A stretch of 64,000 nucleotides of DNA. Origin: WHSW01 sp963767285. GTDB lineage: Bacteria > Actinomycetota > Thermoleophilia > Solirubrobacterales > 70-9. The notes under the pieces are model-generated. The model saw nothing but the letters and a program-made list of their open reading frames with translations, ran no database searches and was not told the DNA's origin. The stretch spans positions 124,001 to 188,000 of the forward strand of contig CAVYDJ010000001.1 in the NCBI GenBank assembly GCA_963767285.1. Direction: 5' to 3'. Positions 57,607 to 64,000 of the stretch are shown here, piece after piece; position 1 is the stretch's first letter; each line of letters starts with the position of its first letter. The position numbers were made by a program, and so were the translations under genes.

Positions 57607-58609
57607 AGTCGGCCTCCAGCCGCCCACGTTGGGTGAGCGTGTACAGGAGGCCGATCGCCGGCAGGACCAGCACCGCGGCCGCGGCGAAGACGATGATCGC
57701 CATCGTCAGCGTGTCGCCGCCGGCGGCCCCGGCCGCGATCGTCAGGCTCTCGGGGAGCAGGTAGGGGAACTGGGCGACGCCCCAGCCCCAGATCACCGCG
57801 ACGACCGCGCCGACGGCGAGCGGGCGTGCGCCGCGCCTGACGCGGCGCCAGATCAGCACCAGCGCCCCGATGCCGAACACGGCGGAGGCGATCACGAGCG
57901 GCAGCGCCTCGGCCGTGAGGCGGTCGTAAACGTACTCCGCGTCGTCGGAGAGGATGAAGATCCCGCCGATCGCGATCGCCCCGGTGACGAGCGCCGCGCC
58001 CAGCGCCCGGGCGCTGAAGTAGCGCTCCAGATCCTCGTCGCCGGCGTGGCGGGCGTCCGTGATCAGGAAGACCGCGGCCAGGTAGGCGCCCGTGGCGACG
58101 AACAGCACCCCGATCAGGATCGAGACCGGGTTCAGCCAGCTCGACCAGGGGTCGCCGGCCGCGTTGCCGGGCGGCACCCGCCCGGAGGCGATCGCACCGA
58201 CCACGGTGCCCATGAAGAACGGGGTGATCACGGAGGACACCGCGAACAGGTGCTCGGCAAAGCTGCGCTCCCTCGGGCGCTTGACGACCTCGTGGAAGGC
58301 GAAGCCGGAGCCCCGCAGGACGATCCCCAGGGCCGCCAGGCAGAGCGGGATGAACAGCGTCGACATCACCGCCTCGAAGGCCGGCGAGAACGCGGTCCAG
58401 AGGACGACGAGGATGAAGATCAGCCAGACGTGGTTGGCCTCCCAGACCGGTCCGATCGCCGAGTCGATCAGCCGCCGGGCGCGCTCGGAGCGCTCGCCGC
58501 GGCCGCTGACCAGCGACCAGAACCCCGCCCCGAAGTCAGCGCCGCCGAAGACCGCGTAGAGCGTCGCTCCGATCCACAGGATCGCCGCGCAGACGTCGGC
58601 CTTACTCAT
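57605..58609 (-). CDS. cydB: cytochrome bd ubiquinol oxidase subunit II
   Basis: 334 aa from ATG 58609, overlapping cydA by eight bases. About nine membrane helices; the start region ILWIGATLYAVFGGADFGAGFW and ANHVWLIFILVVLWTAFSPAF are typical of CydB/CyoB-like subunit II. It forms the heterodimer with CydA that reduces O2 to water at high affinity without pumping protons. Ends RGRLEAD just before the gene remnant. Confidence 0.95.
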   Translation of the reverse strand: MSKADVCAAILWIGATLYAVFGGADFGAGFWSLVSGRGERSERARRLIDSAIGPVWEANHVWLIFILVVLWTAFSPAFEAVMSTLFIPLCLAALGIVLRGSGFAFHEVVKRPRERSFAEHLFAVSSVITPFFMGTVVGAIASGRVPPGNAAGDPWSSWLNPVSILIGVLFVATGAYLAAVFLITDARHAGDEDLERYFSARALGAALVTGAIAIGGIFILSDDAEYVYDRLTAEALPLVIASAVFGIGALVLIWRRVRRGARPLAVGAVVAVIWGWGVAQFPYLLPESLTIAAGAAGGDTLTMAIIVFAAAAVLVLPAIGLLYTLTQRGRLEAD

Positions 58610-59990
58610 GCCGGTCCTCCTCGGGGTCGGAGGACGGCCCATACGGGACGGCGATCGCCAAATCGGGATCCTCGCGCCAGCGCCGCGCCATGCGGCGGAG
58701 GATCAGCACGGTCGCCGTGCCGAGCGCTGCATAGAGGACGAGCACGATCGAGAACGTCCACCAGATCCCGCTGGCGCCGGTTATCGCGTCCTCTGTCCGC
58801 ATCACCTCGTAGACGATCCACGGCTGACGACCGACCTCGGTGACGATCCAGCCGGCCTCCATCGCGATGATCGCCGCGATCCCCGACCCGGCGACGATCC
58901 GCAGGAACCAGGGGGTCTTCGGGATGTCCCGTTTTCGCCACCAGACGAACCCGAACCAGAGCCCGAGAAAGATCATCGCCGTGCCGATCCCGACCATGGC
59001 GTCGAACGACAGGTGCAGAAGCGTGTTCGCGGGCGGCCGCTCGTCGGGCGGCACCGAGTCGAGGCCCACCACCTCGGTGTCGGCGCTGAAGCCGACCAGG
59101 AACGAGTCGAGATTCGGGATTCCGATCCCCCACTCGACCCCGTCCTCGGTGCAGATCCCGCCGATGTACTCGGTCACGTGGGAATGCGTGTGGTCGACGC
59201 ACTCCATCGCCGCGAACTTGATTGGCTGGTCCTCGGCGATCGCCCGCGCTGCGATGTCGCCGACGAAGAACTGGATCGGGGCGAGGATCGAGGCGACCGT
59301 GAGCGGGATCAGCAGCCCGAGCCGGTGGTGGCGATCACGGCGGCCGCGCAGCATCCCGACCGCGTAGACCGACGCGACGAGGAAGGCGGTCACCAGGTAG
59401 GCGGCGAGGATCATGTGGGCGACCTCGTAGCCGGTCGCCGGCGTCCACATCACCTCGAGCGGGTCGATGTCGGTGACGTTGCCGGCCGCATCGAGGGTGT
59501 AGCCCTGCGGGTCGTTCATCCAGGCGTTGACGGCGACCACCGAGTAGGCGCCCCCGATCCCGCAGATCGCGATCGGCACCCCCGCCCAGAAGTGCGCCCA
59601 GCCGGAGAGGCGATCCCAGCCGAAGATGTAGATCGCGATGAAGATCGCCTCGAGGAAGAAGAAGATCCCCTCGATCGCGAACAGGATCCCGAACACGTCG
59701 CCGAAGCGGCCCGTGAACGCGGGCCAGAGCAGACCGAACTCGAACGAGAGCACGGTGCCGGTGACGGCACCGACCGCGAAGGTGACCGCTGCGACCTTCG
59801 ACCAGCGCCGGGCGAGGCCGAGCGCCACCTCGTCGTCGCGCTTCAGGCCGATGTAGTTGGCGATCAGGATGATCGCCGGGAACGCGACCCCCAGGCAGGC
59901 GATGATGATGTGGAAGCCGAGCGTGAACGCCATCTGACTGCGAGCGGGGAGCAGCTCGGAGGAGGCGGCGAGGATCGACAGCGCGTCCAC
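58602..59990 (-). CDS. cydA: cytochrome bd ubiquinol oxidase subunit I
   Basis: 462 aa from GTG 59990. Haem-binding and quinol motifs: His in TLGFHIIIACLGV (haem b595), GYEVAHMILAAY (b558 His), LSFDAMVGIGTAM (b558 Met), and GRQPWIVYEVMRT. The Q-loop is the short type (about residues 250-320). Oxidises quinol and reduces O2. TAGAGT (59997-60002, minus strand) lies exactly six bases before the start, with no ribosome site, so a leaderless cydAB transcript is likely. Confidence 0.96.
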   Translation of the reverse strand: MDALSILAASSELLPARSQMAFTLGFHIIIACLGVAFPAIILIANYIGLKRDDEVALGLARRWSKVAAVTFAVGAVTGTVLSFEFGLLWPAFTGRFGDVFGILFAIEGIFFFLEAIFIAIYIFGWDRLSGWAHFWAGVPIAICGIGGAYSVVAVNAWMNDPQGYTLDAAGNVTDIDPLEVMWTPATGYEVAHMILAAYLVTAFLVASVYAVGMLRGRRDRHHRLGLLIPLTVASILAPIQFFVGDIAARAIAEDQPIKFAAMECVDHTHSHVTEYIGGICTEDGVEWGIGIPNLDSFLVGFSADTEVVGLDSVPPDERPPANTLLHLSFDAMVGIGTAMIFLGLWFGFVWWRKRDIPKTPWFLRIVAGSGIAAIIAMEAGWIVTEVGRQPWIVYEVMRTEDAITGASGIWWTFSIVLVLYAALGTATVLILRRMARRWREDPDLAIAVPYGPSSDPEEDRHE

Positions 59991-60018
59991 GCCGCGACTC
60001 TAACTGGACTTCTGTGCG

Positions 60019-61602
60019 CTAGCCGCCGGCGGACACCGGCCGGTCCGGCAGCCGCCGGGTTCCGCCGAACGAGGCGATGACCACGAATCCGACCATCAGC
60101 AGCGCGAGCTTCAGGGCCTGCAGCTGGGTGTCCTCGTAGTCGGAGACCAGGGCGTTCGCCTCCTCGTCATCCAGCCCCGCCTCGGCCGCAGCGGCAGCGA
60201 CCTGGTCGGCGCTGAGGAAGGTGCCGTTGCTCTCGACCCGGATCCCGACCTCCTGGCTGGTCTCCTGCGAGATTGCCGGGTTCTCCGCGACCTTGCTGGT
60301 GAACCCGCCGATCAGCCCGCTGATCAGGACCGCTCCTGCCAGCGCGGTGCCGAGCGCGGCGCCGAGCTGCTGGGCGGTGAACTGCAGGCCGCCGGCCTCG
60401 CTGCGCTCCCGGTCGGTGACCGCGGACTGGACGACGTTGCCGAGCTGCGAGGCCAGCAGCCCGAGGCCGACGCCGAGCACCGCCATCGCGATCGCGAAGT
60501 CGGTGGTGTCCAGCTCGGGGTCGATCGTCGAGAGCAGGAAGATGTCGGCGACCAGCAGGAGGCCGAGGCCCACGCGGACGATCGTGCGGGGCGCCCAGCG
60601 CGACAGCCGTTGGGCGCTCATCGCCGTGAGCAGCATCGTGATCGAGACGGGAAGCATCTTGACGCCGGTCTCGAAGGCGTCCAACCCCTGGACGACCTGC
60701 AGGTAGAGCGGGACCACGAAGAAGATCCCGAGCAGGATCAGGTTCTGGGACAGGAACATCGTCAGCCCACTGCGCAGTGGTCCGTTGGCGAACATCGCAA
60801 AGCGGACCAGGGGCTCACGCCCGAGGCCCTCGCGGCGGCGTTCCCAGGCCCGGAACGCCCAGAGGAGCAGCCCGCCGCCCGCGACCACGAACGGCACCAG
60901 GGAGAACCCGAACGGCTCGACCGGGGAGTTGCGGGGCTCCAGCCAGCCCCAGTTGCTGGCCTGAAGGACGCCGAACACGATCAGCCCGATGCCGGCCGCC
61001 GAGAGCACCGATCCGACCCAGTCGAGCCCGGAAGGCCGCTTCCCTGCCTCCGGCTCGTGCAGCAGCTTCAGGGCCAACAGGATCGCGATCACGATCACGA
61101 CCTCGCCCGCGAACACGAGGCGCCAGGTGGCGTTGGTGGTCAGCCAGCCGCCCAGGATCGGGCCGACCGCGATCCCCGCCCCGGCGACGCCGCCGAGCAC
61201 GCCGTAGGCGGTCACCCGCGCCGACCCGGAATAGCTGCCGGCGACCAGAGCGACCAGCGCCGGCATCACCATCGCCGCGCCGATCCCCTCGAGCACGGAC
61301 CAGCCGAGGGCCAGCGTCGGCACGCTCCACGAGACGGCCGTGAGGAGCGAGCCGAGGCCGTAGACGACCAGGCCGATCGCGAACACCCGCTTGCGCCCGA
61401 GGAGGTCGCCGAGCTTGCCGCCGGTGATCATCAGCATGGCCATCACCAGCGAGTAGAGGGTGATCACCGCCTGGATCGTGGTCACCGTGGTGTCGAAGTC
61501 GGCGACCAGCTGGGAGATCGAGACGTTCATCACCGACTGGTCGAGGACCATCAGGAACTGCGCCGCGCCGAGCACGATCAGCGCGCCCCACTTGCCGCGC
61601 AC
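60019..61602 (-). CDS. MFS drug efflux transporter, DHA2 (EmrB/QacA) family
   Basis: 527 aa from GTG 61602, two bases after the clc stop. Fourteen membrane helices are expected. Motif A variant GGKLGDLLGRKRVF, motif near the start FLMVLDQSVMNVSISQL (family motif D1), and motif C AGAGIAVGPILGGWL. Near residues 430-500 there is an extra exterior loop. Such proton-driven exporters remove drugs or metabolites. Co-transcribed with the CLC gene. Confidence 0.93.
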   Translation of the reverse strand: MRGKWGALIVLGAAQFLMVLDQSVMNVSISQLVADFDTTVTTIQAVITLYSLVMAMLMITGGKLGDLLGRKRVFAIGLVVYGLGSLLTAVSWSVPTLALGWSVLEGIGAAMVMPALVALVAGSYSGSARVTAYGVLGGVAGAGIAVGPILGGWLTTNATWRLVFAGEVVIVIAILLALKLLHEPEAGKRPSGLDWVGSVLSAAGIGLIVFGVLQASNWGWLEPRNSPVEPFGFSLVPFVVAGGGLLLWAFRAWERRREGLGREPLVRFAMFANGPLRSGLTMFLSQNLILLGIFFVVPLYLQVVQGLDAFETGVKMLPVSITMLLTAMSAQRLSRWAPRTIVRVGLGLLLVADIFLLSTIDPELDTTDFAIAMAVLGVGLGLLASQLGNVVQSAVTDRERSEAGGLQFTAQQLGAALGTALAGAVLISGLIGGFTSKVAENPAISQETSQEVGIRVESNGTFLSADQVAAAAAEAGLDDEEANALVSDYEDTQLQALKLALLMVGFVVIASFGGTRRLPDRPVSAGG

Positions 61603-61604
61603 GA

Positions 61605-62924
61605 TCAGGCCACCTCGCCCGGGATCGGGGCCGGTCTGATCGCCTCCGCGGTCAGATACGCGGTCGCCGCGGCGACGATGACCAGCGGGTCGACGCCAAA
61701 CCCGGATTGCTCGGTCAAGACGACCCCGAGCACGACGGCCGAAAGCGGCAGCCGCAGCGCCGCGGCCGTGGCTGCGGTGAGGCCGACCGCGACCGCGGGC
61801 GTGAGCTCGAACCCTGGGAGGTGGGACGCCATCACGCCCGCCGCGGCGCCGAGGAAGAGGGCCGGGAACACGGGCCCGCCGCGGAAGCTGCCGAGGCACA
61901 GCGCATACGCGAGCCCCTTGCAGCCGATCAGCAGCGCGAGCGTGCCCACCGAGTAGTCGGCTGCGTGCGCGACCAGCGGGTCCAAGGAGTTCTGGCCGGA
62001 GAAGAGGACATCATCGATGCCGCCCGTATCGCCGACCTCCGAGAAGAGGATGGCGAGGCCGCCGACGATCAGGCCGATCGCCGGCAGGACCACGAACTCG
62101 CGGCGCTCCGCGATCGGCACGACCCGCCGGCCGAGGTCGAAGATCACGACCGTCCCGAGCGCGATCGCGGCGGCAACGGGGAGCGTCCAGAGGAAGTCGA
62201 CGAGGTCGGGGCGCGCGAAGTCCGCGAGCGGGATCGGATCGATGGAGATGGAGCTCGTGTCGACGCCTGTCCACGATCCGAGCCCGATCGACACGAGCGA
62301 GCCGATGCCGGCGGCCAGCAGTCCCGGGATCAGGACCAGCCGCAGCCGGGCGCCGCCTATGCCGGCAGCTTCGATCAGGAGGACGGCGGCGATCAGCGGC
62401 GAGCCGAACAGGAAGGAGACAGCCGCGAAGGTCCCCGACGTGGCGATCAGCTCGCCGAGCTGCGGCGGCGCGTCGCGGCGCAGCATGCCGAGCACCAGGA
62501 AGCCGAGCCCGCCGCCGAGGGCGATCAGCGGTGCCTCCGGTCCCAGGACGACCCCCAGCCCGACCGACGCGATCGCCGCCGCGATCACCCCCGGCAACTC
62601 GACGGCGTGCGTCGGCGAAGCGCTGAGGCCCGCTGCCGGGACGTGGCCGCCGGTGCCCGGGAGGCGGACGATCGCCGCCGCCGTGGCCACGCCTGCGATC
62701 GCGAGGATCGGCAGCGGCCACCAGGTCGGCCTGGTGTCGAAGCCGAGCGCGTCCGGCAGGTCGTCGTAGACCCACCCCTGCATCTGGTGGAGCAGGTCGA
62801 GCAGGCCCCACGCGGCGAGCGAGGCGATGACGCCCACGATCGCGGCGAGCAGCAGGATCACGACGAACCGCCGGTCGCGCATCAGCGCAGCGGGGTCCGG
62901 CGCGGCCTGCGCGTCGGCGCTCAC
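61605..62924 (-). CDS. CLC-type chloride channel / transporter
   Basis: 439 aa from GTG 62924, about ten membrane segments. CLC signatures occur in modified form: PGTGGHVPAAG (for GSGIP), LGPEAPLIALGGG (for GREGP, keeping the gating Glu), and SFRGGPVFPALFLGAAAG (for GxFxP). It therefore belongs to a divergent voltage-gated chloride channel group, and whether it is a channel or a H+/Cl- exchanger cannot be told. Divergent from the K+ channel gene with only 38 bases between starts. Confidence 0.88.
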   Translation of the reverse strand: MSADAQAAPDPAALMRDRRFVVILLLAAIVGVIASLAAWGLLDLLHQMQGWVYDDLPDALGFDTRPTWWPLPILAIAGVATAAAIVRLPGTGGHVPAAGLSASPTHAVELPGVIAAAIASVGLGVVLGPEAPLIALGGGLGFLVLGMLRRDAPPQLGELIATSGTFAAVSFLFGSPLIAAVLLIEAAGIGGARLRLVLIPGLLAAGIGSLVSIGLGSWTGVDTSSISIDPIPLADFARPDLVDFLWTLPVAAAIALGTVVIFDLGRRVVPIAERREFVVLPAIGLIVGGLAILFSEVGDTGGIDDVLFSGQNSLDPLVAHAADYSVGTLALLIGCKGLAYALCLGSFRGGPVFPALFLGAAAGVMASHLPGFELTPAVAVGLTAATAAALRLPLSAVVLGVVLTEQSGFGVDPLVIVAAATAYLTAEAIRPAPIPGEVA

Positions 62925-62962
62925 GGCAGGAATCCCCTGCGCGGGCGGCGAACTGCTTTCGG

Positions 62963-63436
62963 ATGGAGGAGCGCCCGGACCAGCCCCTCGCCGCTCAGAT
63001 CGTCGAGCGCCGATTCGTCACGAAGGGCCTGCGCCCCCGGGTTGCGGCCTCGATCATCGCGACGCTCTGGCTCGCTGCAATCGTCGTCTTCGGGATTCTC
63101 GTCCGGGTCGTCGACCCGGACAGCTTCGACAACATCTGGCTCGGGATGTGGTGGGCGACCCAGACCGTGACCACGGTCGGGTACGGCGACTACGTCCCGG
63201 CCCAGACCGGCGGCCAGATCATCGGCACGGTCCTGATGGTGGGTGGGCTCTCGTTCTTCGCCGTGATCACCGGTGTGATCACCAGCGCGTTCGTCACCGC
63301 CGCGCAGGCCCGCGGGCGGCTGACCGGCGAGGACCCCGTGATCCAGCGGCTCGACCGGATGTCCGACGAGCTCGACGCGATGCGGACACAGCTCGGGCGA
63401 CTCGCGGAAGCGGACGCTGACGGACCGTCCGCCTGA
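62963..63436 (+). CDS. two-helix potassium channel
   Basis: 157 aa. An N-terminal cytosolic stretch, helix 1 (VAASIIATLWLAAIVVFGILV), pore region WATQTVTTVGYGDYVPAQ with the K+ filter TVGYGD, helix 2 (IIGTVLMVGGLSFFAVITGVITSAF), and a C-terminal helix (QRLDRMSDELDAMRTQLGRL) likely to assemble tetramers. Conducts K+ across the cell membrane. It may balance charge with the divergent CLC protein. Confidence 0.93.
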   Translation: MEERPDQPLAAQIVERRFVTKGLRPRVAASIIATLWLAAIVVFGILVRVVDPDSFDNIWLGMWWATQTVTTVGYGDYVPAQTGGQIIGTVLMVGGLSFFAVITGVITSAFVTAAQARGRLTGEDPVIQRLDRMSDELDAMRTQLGRLAEADADGPSA

Positions 63437-63441
63437 GCGGA

Positions 63442-63622
63442 TCATGTCTCGGCCGCCGCCGGCTCTGCCCCCAGCAGCCAGGCCATCAGGGCCGATGTCG
63501 CGCAGCCATCCAGGAACGCTGACGATGCCGCGCAGCTCGCTCGGGTCGATCTCGATGTAGTCGTCCTCGGGCTCGCTGGGGAGCCCGGGCTCGCGATGAC
63601 GTCGCAGGCGCCCCCTGATCAT
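63442..63622 (-). pseudogene. N-terminal remnant resembling an AI-2E-family transporter
   Basis: ATG 63622 overlaps the upstream phosphodiesterase stop (ATGA). Reads MIRGRLRRHREPG, then EDDYIEIDPSELRGIVSVPGWLRDIG. After a one-base shift near 63495 it reads LMAWLLGAEPAAAET and a stop at 63442. The cytosolic start resembles AI-2E/PerM permeases just before their first helix, but the membrane body is missing. Truncated gene or tiny relic; low confidence in family. Confidence 0.4.
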
Positions 63623-64000
63623 GCGCCCACCGTAATTGGCTTCCCGGCGCCATTCAGCTCCCGGCGCCAGCCGGAGAGCACCCCGTGTACGGCCGCGGCT
63701 CCGATCACCGGCTCGTCGGGCATCTCGAGCCGCTCGGGGTGGAGGATGAACGGCCGCGTTTGTGGGCCGCCGAGTCCGCCGTGGAAGGAGATCAGCTCCT
63801 CGAACGCGCAGCCTTCGTCGAGCTCCGGGTCATAGAAGCTGCCGACCATGACATCGGCGACGTGCTCGAAGCCGTCGGTGCGCAGCAGGTGCTCGCCCGC
63901 CGTCGGCGAGAAGTTCGCCAGTGGGTCCGGCCCGGCGCCCCTGCCCCCGTGCAGGGGCCGCTCGCCGCCCTCGCCACCCAGGACGAGCGGGCCACGCTCG
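63619..64000 (-). CDS. alkaline phosphatase/phosphodiesterase superfamily protein (C-terminal part)
   Basis: Open through the right edge; about 127 codons visible. The sequence GPLVLGGEGGERPLHGGRG, HLLRTDGFEHVADVMVGSFYDPELDEGCAFEELISFHGGLGGPQTRPFILHP is that of the C-terminal half of actinobacterial type I phosphodiesterase / nucleotide pyrophosphatase-like proteins; the His in SFHGG belongs to the metal site. The N-terminal catalytic Thr region lies outside the window. Overlaps the next frame downstream by four bases. Confidence 0.75.
   Translation of the reverse strand, partial: ERGPLVLGGEGGERPLHGGRGAGPDPLANFSPTAGEHLLRTDGFEHVADVMVGSFYDPELDEGCAFEELISFHGGLGGPQTRPFILHPERLEMPDEPVIGAAAVHGVLSGWRRELNGAGKPITVGA

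Noticed and set aside
58608..60080. A 490-codon plus-strand frame over cydA
   Set aside because: Shadow of a membrane protein gene; low-complexity charged product.

Overview
The window is about 64 kb of very GC-rich (roughly 70% by eye), densely coded bacterial chromosome. Gene content fits a Gram-positive-type actinobacterium: many Cys-lipidated small proteins, a Tat substrate with an RRGFLARVG motif, a short HPF, SecA with a zinc tail, RF2 with a programmed frameshift, and cytochrome bd. I infer a Thermoleophilia-like lineage (Solirubrobacterales/Gaiellales), but the window has no rRNA to prove it. I found no tRNA, rRNA, CRISPR array, transposase, integrase or phage module.

Layout. 0-14 kb: CNNM/CorC-type transporter (partial), lipid and fatty-acid genes (3-hydroxyacyl-CoA dehydrogenase, fatty acid hydroxylase-type desaturase, thiolase, acyl-CoA dehydrogenase), a broken secreted protein ending in octapeptide repeats, a tandem array of four related lipoproteins, an antiporter, a methyltransferase and a cell-wall-repeat protein. 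14-31 kb: envelope M23 peptidase, the aspartate-family operon lysA-hom-thrC, a diguanylate cyclase, comF, hpf, secA, tag, prfB, a FIST protein and nadC. 31-34.9 kb: a DUF2330-like protein facing a methyltransferase/glycosyltransferase pair. 35-42 kb: a large RTX-like repeat protein whose reading frame is broken many times, followed by a fifth lipoprotein of the 7-9 kb family. 42-49 kb: a secreted alpha/beta hydrolase, an Fpg/Nei glycosylase, nadA, and a methylamine-dehydrogenase-maturation-like cassette (MauE-MauD fusion, MauA-like Cys-rich Tat protein, MauF/CcdA-like membrane protein fused to a propeller-like domain). 49-64 kb: an FtsX-type ABC exporter, a split transketolase, a fibre-like repeat protein, prmA, cydAB, an MFS exporter, a CLC channel, a K+ channel, two gene remnants and the end of a phosphodiesterase.

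The most promising undescribed system is the Mau-like cassette at 46115-49034. A Tat-exported small Cys-rich protein keeps the first tryptophan region of the MADH light chain but has tyrosine where the second cofactor tryptophan would be. It sits in one tight operon with a fused disulfide-supply protein and a membrane protein carrying a propeller-like domain. No MauG and no separate MauB are present.

Two sequence-wide habits stand out. Several genes start exactly six bases after a TANNNT box, with no ribosome binding site (probable leaderless transcripts). Convergent neighbours repeatedly share a four-base CTAG or TTAG carrying both stop codons. Single-base frame breaks are concentrated at 4.9-5.4 and 33.7-44.1 kb, with isolated ones near 46.47, 48.96, 57.5 and 63.5 kb. 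Many look like unpolished sequence errors rather than gene decay, because the restored ends fit their neighbours closely.
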